Source: Streptomyces coffeae
GTDB taxonomy: Bacteria > Actinomycetota > Actinomycetes > Streptomycetales > Streptomycetaceae
Reading direction: 5' to 3'
NCBI RefSeq assembly: GCF_016741875.1
Contig: NZ_JAERRF010000003.1
Location: 1 to 64,000 of the forward strand
DNA length: 64,000 bases
Shown here: positions 16,032 through 23,646 of the stretch, piece after piece
Position numbering within the stretch: the first letter of the stretch is position 1
Layout: each line of letters starts with the position of its first letter
Made by a program: the position numbers and the translations under genes
The notes under the pieces: model-generated
Seen by the model: only the letters and a program-made list of their open reading frames with translations
What the model was told of the DNA's origin: nothing
Database searches by the model: none

Positions 16032-17246
16032 GTGACGGCGTTGGACTGCGACGTACTGGTGATCGGGGGCGGCATCGTCGGCCTGTCGACGGCGTATGCG
16101 CTCACGCGTGCCGCGCCCGGCACGCGGGTGACCGTGCTGGAGAAGGAGGCCGGTCCGGCTCGCCACCAGACCGGGCGGAACAGCGGCGTGATCCACAGCG
16201 GGATCTACTACCGGCCGGACTCGCTGAAGGCGCGGTTCGCGGTGCGCGGCGCGGCGGAGATGGTGAAGTTCTGCGCCGAGCACGGCATCGCCCATGAGGT
16301 GACCGGCAAGCTGATCGTCGCCACCGAGCGGTCGGAGCTGCCCCGGCTGCACGCCCTGGTCCAGCGCGGCCGGGAGAACGGCATTCCGGTGCGCGAGCTG
16401 GGCCCCGCCCAGATCACGGAGTACGAGCCGTGGGTGCGCGGTCTGGCGGCGATCCATGTGGGCACCACGGGCGTGTGCGACTTCGCGGCGGTCGCGGCCC
16501 GGCTGGCCCGCCTCGCGCGGGACGCGGGCGCCTCGGTGCGGTACGGAGCCGAGGTGCGCACCATCGGGCGGCGCCCCTCGGCGGTCGCGGTGCGCACGGC
16601 GGACGGCACGGTGCTGCGCGCCCGCGCCCTGGTCAACTGCGCGGGGCTGCACTGCGACCGGGTCGCCCGGCTGGCCGGTGACGACCCCGGGATGCGGATC
16701 GTGCCCTTCCGCGGTGAGTACTACGAGCTGGTGCCCGACCGCGCGTCCCTGGTCAACGGCCTGGTGTACCCCGTACCCGACCCGGCGTTCCCGTTCCTCG
16801 GCGTCCATCTCACCCGCGGCATCGACGGCGGCATCCACATCGGGCCCAACGCGGTGCCCGCGCTCGCCCGGGAGGGCTACGCCTGGCACACGGTGCGCCC
16901 GGCGGAGCTGGCGGGCACCCTGGCCTATCCGGGCTCCTGGCGGATAGCCCGTCGCCACTGGCGGTACGGAGCGGGTGAGCTGCACCGCTCGCTGTCCAAG
17001 CGCGCCTTCACCGACGCCGTCCGCCGGCTGCTGCCGGATGTGACCGCCGACGACCTGACGGAGGCCCCGGCGGGAGTGCGCGCCCAGGCGGTGCTGCGTG
17101 ACGGCACCCTGGTGGACGACTTCCTGATCTCGGAGTCACCCCGCGTCGTCCATGTGCTCAACGCCCCCTCCCCGGCGGCGACGGCCTCACTGCCGATCGG
17201 ACGCGAGGTGGCCCGACGGGTGCTGGACACGCTGCGGGCGGGGTGA
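16032..17246 (+). CDS. lhgO: L-2-hydroxyglutarate-oxidase-like FAD oxidoreductase
   Basis: A 404-residue flavoprotein of the DAO/GlpO superfamily. The FAD-binding dinucleotide fold VLVIGGGIVGLSTAYALTRA is at the N-terminus, followed by the family signature HQTGRNSGVIHSGIYY (about 43-58), which is typical of LhgO. LVNCAGLHCDRVA lies near residue 200. LhgO oxidises L-2-hydroxyglutarate to 2-oxoglutarate and feeds electrons to the membrane quinone pool. GTG 16032 is chosen because GGGGAGG ends 8 nt upstream; GTG 16023 overlaps that site. It lies between a developmental gene and trmB with no obvious operon partner. The substrate is inferred from motifs only. Confidence 0.85.
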   Translation: MTALDCDVLVIGGGIVGLSTAYALTRAAPGTRVTVLEKEAGPARHQTGRNSGVIHSGIYYRPDSLKARFAVRGAAEMVKFCAEHGIAHEVTGKLIVATERSELPRLHALVQRGRENGIPVRELGPAQITEYEPWVRGLAAIHVGTTGVCDFAAVAARLARLARDAGASVRYGAEVRTIGRRPSAVAVRTADGTVLRARALVNCAGLHCDRVARLAGDDPGMRIVPFRGEYYELVPDRASLVNGLVYPVPDPAFPFLGVHLTRGIDGGIHIGPNAVPALAREGYAWHTVRPAELAGTLAYPGSWRIARRHWRYGAGELHRSLSKRAFTDAVRRLLPDVTADDLTEAPAGVRAQAVLRDGTLVDDFLISESPRVVHVLNAPSPAATASLPIGREVARRVLDTLRAG

Positions 17247-17585
17247 CCGTAGTGACGTAACGGGACCGAGTGCCGCCGTCACTCCCGGAGGGACGACGGG
17301 CTGTGGGCTTCCCCACGGCCGGGGCGATGTGATGACGCGCACATGCCGTTCAGGCGCGGTGCGCACACGTGCCGTTCCGGCCCGTGAGGGGTACTCGCCG
17401 CGCCCCGACCCCATGGCTGAACGGCCCCGGTGCCCCGGCGCCTGTCGTTGGAGGCCGCGCGGTGTCTGCCAAAGGGGCCGCCCGGCGGCTGCCGGCAGGG
17501 GGCCGCGCGGTACCTACCTGCCCCAGGGGGCCGGTCCTCGCGAGCCCCACCCCCGTCGTACCCCGCCCGTAGAATCGGAAGCACT
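17247..17585. other. Gap with hairpin, no gene
   Basis: A 339-bp gap between lhgO and trmB. A hairpin near 17299-17320 (GGCTGTGGG / CCCACGGCC with one G-U pair) may end lhgO transcription. Two imperfect copies of GCGCACA-TGCCGTTC occur at about 17337-17380. No coding frame was accepted. The trmB promoter is expected here but could not be identified. Confidence 0.4.
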
Positions 17586-18476
17586 GTGTCCGAGAACTCC
17601 ACTGCCCCCGAATCCCCCGCGCAGCCACGCACCCTGCCGACGCCGCGCGACCGCGGCGAGCCGATGTTCCCCGGCGGTCCCGTCGCCGATCCCGCGGGCT
17701 CGCACCACGAGCGCCGGATCCGTTCCTTCCGCCCCCGTCGCGGCCGTGTCACCCTCGGCCAGGGCGAGGCGCTGCGCCGCCTGTGGCCGCAGTGGGGCTT
17801 GGACATCGACGGAATGCGCCGTATCGACCTCGGTGAGCTGTTCCGCACCGAGGGGACCGGAAGCCCCAAAGCGACCGGGGGCGCCGAGGGCAGCGCGGGT
17901 GCCGAAGGGTCCGAGGGCGCCGCGGGGGCGCCGCGCCCCGACCTCCCCGTCGTGCTGGAGATCGGCTTCGGCATGGGCGAGGCCACCGCGCAGATGGCCG
18001 CCGCCGACCCCGGCACCGGCATCCTCGCCGCCGACGTCCACACCCCCGGCCAGGGCAATCTGCTCGCGCTCGCCGAGCGGAACGGCCTGACCAACATCCG
18101 GGTCGCGAACGGCGACGCGATCATCCTGCTGCGCGAGATGCTGGCGCCCGCCGCCCTCTCCGGGCTGCGGATCTTCTTCCCCGACCCCTGGCCGAAGAAG
18201 CGGCACCACAAGCGCCGACTGGTCCAGCCCGAGTTCATCGAACTCGCCGCCACCCGGCTGAAGCCCGGTGCGCTGCTGCACTGCGCGACCGACTGGGAGC
18301 CGTACGCCGAGCAGATGCTCGAGGTCCTCACCGCGAGCCCCGCCTTCGACAACACCCAGCCCGACGGCGGCTACAGCCCCCGCCCGGACTTCCGTCCGCG
18401 AACCAAGTTCGAAGGCCAGGGGCTGGACAAGGGGCATCGGGTCCACGACCTGATCTTCCGCCGCAACGACACATAG
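17586..18476 (+). CDS. trmB: tRNA (guanine-N7-)-methyltransferase
   Basis: A 296-residue SAM-dependent methyltransferase that makes m7G46 in the tRNA variable loop. SAM motif I is LEIGFGMGEATAQMAA, and the substrate-binding FPDPWPKKRHHKRR motif, diagnostic of TrmB, lies near residues 197-210. GTG 17586 follows GGAAG at a normal distance and gives a plausible start. It is longer than most bacterial TrmB proteins (about 210-240 residues), partly from an N-terminal extension and partly from a Gly/Ala/Glu-rich insertion (EGSAGAEGSEGAAGA) just before the SAM fold, likely a disordered loop. A putative PrsW gene follows 64 bp downstream and may be co-transcribed. Confidence 0.93.
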   Translation: MSENSTAPESPAQPRTLPTPRDRGEPMFPGGPVADPAGSHHERRIRSFRPRRGRVTLGQGEALRRLWPQWGLDIDGMRRIDLGELFRTEGTGSPKATGGAEGSAGAEGSEGAAGAPRPDLPVVLEIGFGMGEATAQMAAADPGTGILAADVHTPGQGNLLALAERNGLTNIRVANGDAIILLREMLAPAALSGLRIFFPDPWPKKRHHKRRLVQPEFIELAATRLKPGALLHCATDWEPYAEQMLEVLTASPAFDNTQPDGGYSPRPDFRPRTKFEGQGLDKGHRVHDLIFRRNDT

Positions 18477-18540
18477 CGACCCCGAGGGGATGGGCATAAT
18501 CCCCCAGTCCGCCACGCCCCCTTTCGTTAGGGTCGGTTGA

Positions 18541-20280
18541 GTGCATCATCAGTCCCAGCCCCCTCAGCAGCCGCCCGGACCGCCGCCGGCCGCGCCGCCG
18601 ACGGCGCCGGCCGACAGGCCGTACGGCCCGGCCTACGACGCGCCGTACGGTCAGCAGCCGTGGTTCGACGGAGCGACCGCCCCGGCGGGCTGGCCGCATC
18701 CACCGCGCCGCCGTCTGTGGGGCAGGCACGGCCGCCTCGGCACCCTCTGGGACAACAAGTCGCTGCGCGCCACCGCGCTGGTGCTGCTGCTCTCGGTCTC
18801 CGGCCTGGTCATCCTGGCGCTGGTGCGCGAGCAGACCGGCACCAAGGGGTTCCTGGTGGGGCTCGGCCTCGCCGTACTGCCCGTACCGCTGATCATCGCG
18901 GCGTTCCGCTGGGTGGACCGCGTCGAGCCGAAACCCTGGCGGAACCTCCTCTTCGCGTTCGCCTGGGGGGCATGCGCCGCGACGCTGGTCGCGCTGATCG
19001 CCAACGGCTTCGCGACCGAGTGGCTGATGACCACCATCGATTCCTCGTCCGCCTCCCGCCGGACCGACGCGAACACCTGGGGCGCCACCCTCGTCGCCCC
19101 GTTCGTGGAGGAGAGCGCCAAGGCGGCCGCCGTGCTGCTGCTCTTCCTCTTCCGCCGCCGCGACTTCAACGGGATCATGGACGGTGTCGTCGTCGCCGGA
19201 ATCACCGCCACCGGCTTCGCCTTCACCGAGAACATCCTCTATCTCGGCTCGGCCTTCGTCAGTGACCAGGAGTTCGGCTACTCCGGGATACGGTCCACCA
19301 CCGCGGCGACCTTCTTCATCCGCGGCGTGGTGTCCCCCTTCGCGCATCCGCTCTTCACCGCCATGACCGGTGTGGGCTTCGGCATAGCCGCGGCGGCGGC
19401 CCGCCATCAGCGCGCCCGCCGCGCCCTGGTGCCGATCGCGGCGCTGCTGGCGGCGATGGTGCTGCACGGCGTGTGGAACGGCTCGGCGACGCTCGGGGGG
19501 TACGGCTTCATCACCGTCTACCTCCTGTTCATGGTCCCGGTCTTCGGGCTGCTGACCTGGCTCACGATCTGGTCCCGCGGCAAGGAACTGCGCGCCATAC
19601 AGGAACAGCTCAGCGCGTATCAGGCGGCGGGCTGGCTCACCCCGCCCGAGCCGGTCGCCCTGGGGTCGATACGGGCCCGCGGCATAGCCCGTGACCTCGC
19701 ACGGCGCACCGGTGGCACGGCGGCGGCCCGCACGGTCGCCGAGTACACCGCCTACGCGACCTCCCTGGCCTTCCTGCGGCGGCGCGCCCACCGGGGCATG
19801 GCGGGGCCGGACTTCACCGCCCAGGAGAAGCAACTGCTGGACCGCCTCTGGGAGCGGCGGGAGGCGGCACAGCCGGCGCTGGCGCACGCGGCTCTGGCGG
19901 TGCCGATCCGACGACCGCGCCCGGTCCCCCGGCCGGTGCCGGGGGCGGTGCCCCCGGCGTTCTGGCCCACGGCGCCGTACGGCGGGTACGGAGCGGGCGG
20001 GTACGGGGCTGCCAGCTACGGATACGGGTACGGGGGGCAGCAGACGTACGCGGGGCAGGCGGCGTACGGAGCCCAGGCGGCGTACGGGGCCCAGTCCCCG
20101 TACGGGGCGCAGCCCGGCGGGCAGCCTCCGGGGGCACAGCAGCCGCAGAGCGGACAGACGCCGCACAGCGGGCAAACGCCGCCGGGCGCACCGCAGACCG
20201 CCCCTCCGCCGTATGTTCCGCAGGCGCGTCCGACCTGGTCATTTCCCTATGGATCCGGGGGTCCGCAAAGTCATGTGTAA
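18541..20280 (+). CDS. PrsW-family intramembrane metalloprotease with repetitive tail
   Basis: A 579-residue membrane protein starting at GTG 18541. A Pro/Gln-rich cytoplasmic N-terminus (about 65 residues) is followed by about eight hydrophobic helices. Conserved PrsW motifs are seen: EESAKAAAVLL (ExxxK), FTENILY, SPFAHPLFTAMTG and HGVWNG. PrsW proteases act on membrane proteins such as anti-sigma factors (RsiW in Bacillus). The C-terminal 150 residues are low-complexity, rich in Tyr-Gly-Ala-Gln, with repeated AYGAQ units encoded by repetitive DNA at about 19975-20120, then Pro-rich sequence. Such a tail is unusual for PrsW and may contact the membrane surface or division machinery. The gene lies 64 bp after trmB. 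Confidence 0.88.
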   Translation: MHHQSQPPQQPPGPPPAAPPTAPADRPYGPAYDAPYGQQPWFDGATAPAGWPHPPRRRLWGRHGRLGTLWDNKSLRATALVLLLSVSGLVILALVREQTGTKGFLVGLGLAVLPVPLIIAAFRWVDRVEPKPWRNLLFAFAWGACAATLVALIANGFATEWLMTTIDSSSASRRTDANTWGATLVAPFVEESAKAAAVLLLFLFRRRDFNGIMDGVVVAGITATGFAFTENILYLGSAFVSDQEFGYSGIRSTTAATFFIRGVVSPFAHPLFTAMTGVGFGIAAAAARHQRARRALVPIAALLAAMVLHGVWNGSATLGGYGFITVYLLFMVPVFGLLTWLTIWSRGKELRAIQEQLSAYQAAGWLTPPEPVALGSIRARGIARDLARRTGGTAAARTVAEYTAYATSLAFLRRRAHRGMAGPDFTAQEKQLLDRLWERREAAQPALAHAALAVPIRRPRPVPRPVPGAVPPAFWPTAPYGGYGAGGYGAASYGYGYGGQQTYAGQAAYGAQAAYGAQSPYGAQPGGQPPGAQQPQSGQTPHSGQTPPGAPQTAPPPYVPQARPTWSFPYGSGGPQSHV

Positions 20281-20346
20281 CCTTCCGCCCGTTTTCAACG
20301 TGCTCCTTAGTAGAAGCGGGGAGCACGCGGGGGGCGCGGGGAACAC

Positions 20347-21100
20347 ATGTGGGCACCAACACATCGATCACAACCGTCACATCCACCGGCGCATCCGGAT
20401 GTCGACCAGTTCTACGCGGCCCCGGCGAAGCGGCCGGCGCCCGCGGTCCATGCGGCGGCGAGCGGAGATGCTCCTGCCCGGCAGCGCTGGGACCGGCTGA
20501 CCGCCGAAGGCGACCTGCGTCCTGCCATCAACTCCTGGCCCCGCGCCCGTAACCGGATGCGGGCCACTTTCCGGCACGGTCCGCCCGCCGATCTCCCCGA
20601 TCTCGCCCCCGACGGGGCGGCGCTGATCCATGCCCTGCGCCGCGGGAAGCCCGTCGGCTCCACCGACCAGGGCCGGATCCCCCTGCTCGACCTCTCGCCC
20701 GGCTGCCGTCCGGACGGCCCGAAGCCCCTGACCCGGCGCAGCCGTGCCCACGGCTCGCAGCGGTCGAGCCGTCATGGCTGCGGCACCCGCCACACGACCA
20801 ACGCCGGTACGAGCGAGCGCCAGACCACGGAGGTCTTCACCGCTCCGGAGAAGACGCTCACGAAGCAGTGCGTCCGGCGCGGTCTCAAGGCGAGCACGGG
20901 CCCGCCGGGCACATCTCCGTCCGGCGGACCGTGGCCACGCACACCCGGCACTCCAGCGCCGCACAGCAGCACGCGCAGGTCGCCCTGACGCCCTCGGGCG
21001 CCGCGGTCGCCGTTCTCCAGGCCACGCCCCCTCAGCATCCGCCGCTTCTCCCCGTCCCCATGAGCACAACCGCGACGAAGCGCAGCGGCGTTGCCGACTC
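20347..21100 (+). pseudogene. Possible frameshifted hypothetical gene
   Basis: From 20347 (ATG, behind GGGGAACAC) to about 20705 one frame shows good third-position G/C and reads through QRWDRLTAEGDLRPAINSW and LIHALRRGKPVGSTDQGRIP. Beyond that the coding character weakens. From about 20880 a different plus-strand frame looks coding, with GPAGHISVRRTVATHTRHSS and then ALTPSGAAVAVLQATPP. One or more frameshifts in an old gene would explain this. No domain was recognised. It may instead be two small ORFs or chance. It sits between the PrsW gene and an L,D-transpeptidase gene. Confidence 0.35.
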
Positions 21101-21132
21101 ACACTTCCCACCACACCCACAAGAGGTTTGCT

Positions 21133-22317
21133 TTGATCTCCGTACGCTCACTCCGCATCGTCGCGGTGCCCTCGCTCGCCGTCGCCCTCCTCGCCGCCTG
21201 CTCCGGCTCGTCCGACAAGGTGGACCCGGCCAAGGCCAAGCCCGCCCGGATATCCATCACCCCGAACAGCGACTCCGACGCGATAGCCCCCAACGCCAAG
21301 GTCAAGGTGACCGCCTCCCACGGCACCCTCACCAAGGTCCGCATCACCCCCGACGGTGCGGGCTCCCAGGCCGTCTCGGTGACCGGCTCGCTCTCCTCCG
21401 GCAAGGACAGCTGGCGCTCCAACCGGCCCATGACACCGGGCACCACCTACACCGTCGAGGCCACCGCCACCAACGCCGCGGGCCGCACCGCCACCCAGCG
21501 CTCCACCTTCCGCACCCGCGCCGCCCAGCAGGTCAACGGCGTCACCGTCACCCCCTCCAACAACACCACCGTCGGCGTCGGCCAGCCGGTCTCCGTGGCC
21601 TTCGACCACCCGGTCACCGACAAGGCCGCGGTCGAGCGCCAGCTCTCCGTCTCCACCTCACCCAAGACCGAGGGCTCCTGGGGCTGGACCAAGGACCCGC
21701 TCACCGGCACCGAGCGCGTCGACTGGCGCCCCAAGACCTACTGGAACAAGGGCACCAAGGTCACCCTCCGCGCCCGCCTCAGCGGCGTGGACACCGGCAA
21801 CTCCCGTTATCTCCGCCGCGATGTCAACAGCACCTTCACCATCGGCACGGCCCGTGTCTCCAAGGTCGACCTCAACAAGCACACCATGACCGTCTTCGAG
21901 GACGGCAAGCAGCAGAAGTCCATCCCGATCTCCGGTGGCCAGCCCGCCTACCCCACCTGGAACGGCAAGATGGTCGTCCTCGACAAGGCCCCCATGGTCC
22001 GTATGACCAGCGAATCCGTCGACATAGCCGACCCCTACAACAAGGACGTCCCCTGGGCCGTCCACCTCACCACCTCCGGCACCTACGCCCACGCCGCCCC
22101 GTGGAACGAGGGCCGCGGCTACTTCGGCCGCTCCAACCAGTCCCACGGCTGCGTCGGCATGTCCGAAGCCGACGGCAAGTGGTTCTACGACCGCGCCACC
22201 CGCGGCGACCTCGTCGAGGTCACCGGCTCCACCCGCGCAACGGTCGCCACCGGCAACGGCATCGGCGACTGGAACCTCTCCTACGCGGCCTGGCAGAAGC
22301 TCAGCGCCCTGCGTTGA
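21133..22317 (+). CDS. Lipoprotein L,D-transpeptidase (YkuD) with Ig-like domains
   Basis: A 394-residue exported lipoprotein. TTG 21133 is chosen because AAGAGG lies 6 nt upstream and the product then has a proper signal peptide ending in the lipobox LLAAC (Cys20 lipidated). Two Ig-like domains follow (about 40-240), then the YkuD catalytic domain with the Cys-protease-like motif HGCVGM near residue 340. These enzymes form 3-3 cross-links in peptidoglycan, the major type in mycelial actinobacteria, outside the membrane. The preceding intergenic region carries a decayed gene. A strong hairpin follows the stop. The longer upstream frame starting at 21091 would bury the signal peptide. Confidence 0.92.
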   Translation: MISVRSLRIVAVPSLAVALLAACSGSSDKVDPAKAKPARISITPNSDSDAIAPNAKVKVTASHGTLTKVRITPDGAGSQAVSVTGSLSSGKDSWRSNRPMTPGTTYTVEATATNAAGRTATQRSTFRTRAAQQVNGVTVTPSNNTTVGVGQPVSVAFDHPVTDKAAVERQLSVSTSPKTEGSWGWTKDPLTGTERVDWRPKTYWNKGTKVTLRARLSGVDTGNSRYLRRDVNSTFTIGTARVSKVDLNKHTMTVFEDGKQQKSIPISGGQPAYPTWNGKMVVLDKAPMVRMTSESVDIADPYNKDVPWAVHLTTSGTYAHAAPWNEGRGYFGRSNQSHGCVGMSEADGKWFYDRATRGDLVEVTGSTRATVATGNGIGDWNLSYAAWQKLSALR

Positions 22318-22329
22318 GTTCTCTGACGT

Positions 22330-22369
22330 CTGTGGGCAGCTACTTCCGGGCGAAGGTAGCTGCCCACAG
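22330..22369. terminator. Hairpin after L,D-transpeptidase gene
   Basis: CTGTGGGCAGCTAC pairs with GTAGCTGCCCACAG over 14 bp across a 12-nt loop that itself can extend the stem. It lies between convergent genes, 12 bp after the stop codon of the transpeptidase gene. Confidence 0.75.
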
Positions 22370-22388
22370 TCCGTTGTGCGACGGATCG

Positions 22389-23489
22389 TTACTGCACGTC
22401 GACCATTCCCCATCCCACCGCCATGGGCGAACCCGCCCATCCCTCCACGGTCTTCCAGATGGACGCGATACCGCGCTGTTCGAGGTAGGGCGCATACGCC
22501 TCGATGTCCTCGGTGAAGAGCCCCAGCAGGTATGGCTCTGGGCGCTCCTGCTGGGCGTAGAGAAAATGCCTGTACTCAAAGAGCTGGCTCAGCGCCTCAC
22601 GCACGGCCCTGGTGGGGTTGCCGCGCTTGACGGTCTTGGCCTCCACCAGCCACTCCGTACCGCCTCGCCGGAGCACAAGGTCCTTGGGGTGCATCTTCTC
22701 GGTGATCGGAACGAATCCCCGCGGCTCGATGTATCGACCGAAGCCATCGATCAGGTTCTCGTGGTCCCGCGTGACCGTGATCGTTCGCTGAGCGATATGC
22801 GCTACATAGTCACCGCCGTCCTTGGGACGAAAGCCGTCGAGTCCCTCGAACTCAGCACCGGGATCAGAGACAAAGCCGGTCGTACGAAGCCCCTTCGACG
22901 TCTCCTCGTCCTTGAGCAACTTCTCTACCGAGGCAGCGTGCTGAAGGAGCTCGGCCATGTACCACAGGTCCTCACGGAGACTGGTCTCCGTCGGCATGGC
23001 GGTCGTGCTGTAGGTCCGAGCTGCCACGCTTCCCGCTTCATAGGACAGCGCCCGCGATAGCTTGCACCTGAACTCGGGGCAGTCCTCCCACCCTGCTCTC
23101 AGGCCCTTCGGGAGCCCCTGCTGCAATGTCTCGGCCCTGCTCCGCAGATAGGTGCGGCGCTTCTCCCCCTCGCCGAGCTTGCCCTTGAGTGACGTCACGC
23201 CCTGTTGGAGAGTCAGCGTCACCGTCGCAAGGTCGGCCGCAAAGATGTAGGCAAGGTAGAGCCCCTGCTTCGGGTCCCGGGTAATGGCCGGGTCATAGAC
23301 GCCGATCCAGGGTGTCCGGCTAGCGCCGCCGCTTCCCCCGTTGCCTTCCGCCTCAAAACCTCCTGGCAGGAGGGGCTTCCACTCAGCCCCTGCGGCACGC
23401 AGCAGATCCTGCGCGCGCACCCCTGAGGACGTCCCCTTCCCTGCGTCATAGGTGAGGGCAATCTCAAGGAGCAGACCACGTATGTCCAT
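22389..23489 (-). CDS. McrB-N-terminal-like / PD-(D/E)XK nuclease, putative restriction protein
   Basis: A 366-residue protein. Residues 1-130 match the MrcB/McrB N-terminal-like DNA-binding family: LLLEIALTYD, then TPWIGVYDP, GLYLAYIFA and LTLQQGV. After a helical middle region the C-terminal part (about 235-340) reads RDHENLIDGFGRYI, KDLVLRRGGTEWLVEAKTV and ALSQLFEYRHFLY. This gives Asp270 - Glu283-x-Lys285 followed by a Gln/Tyr helix, the PD-(D/E)XK nuclease pattern. McrB-N domains elsewhere read modified or specific DNA, so a restriction-like nuclease is the best guess. ATG 23489 is used. It is divergent from the PLD-helicase gene, with a 157-bp shared promoter region. Codon use has lower G+C than its neighbours, which suggests horizontal transfer. 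Confidence 0.75.
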   Translation of the reverse strand: MDIRGLLLEIALTYDAGKGTSSGVRAQDLLRAAGAEWKPLLPGGFEAEGNGGSGGASRTPWIGVYDPAITRDPKQGLYLAYIFAADLATVTLTLQQGVTSLKGKLGEGEKRRTYLRSRAETLQQGLPKGLRAGWEDCPEFRCKLSRALSYEAGSVAARTYSTTAMPTETSLREDLWYMAELLQHAASVEKLLKDEETSKGLRTTGFVSDPGAEFEGLDGFRPKDGGDYVAHIAQRTITVTRDHENLIDGFGRYIEPRGFVPITEKMHPKDLVLRRGGTEWLVEAKTVKRGNPTRAVREALSQLFEYRHFLYAQQERPEPYLLGLFTEDIEAYAPYLEQRGIASIWKTVEGWAGSPMAVGWGMVDVQ

Positions 23490-23646
23490 GCTCAAGAACT
23501 ATGCATGAACGGTCGGACAGCAACTTGAGTGATCACATACGGTCATGGTGGGTGCACACCCGACAGGATCTCCCATCGATCTACCTGAGGACTGTCGGAC
23601 ATCGCTGATAGAACGACACATGAATGAGTGAACGAGGAGCTGCTGC
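23490..23646. promoter_or_regulatory. Divergent promoter region of the nuclease/helicase pair
   Basis: This A/T-richer region holds two direct copies of GTCGGACA (23512-23519 and 23594-23601), about 82 bp apart, each near one of the divergent genes. That spacing suggests a shared regulator. The helicase ATG has the ribosome-binding site GAGGAG 7 nt upstream. Hexamers were not assigned. Confidence 0.4.
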
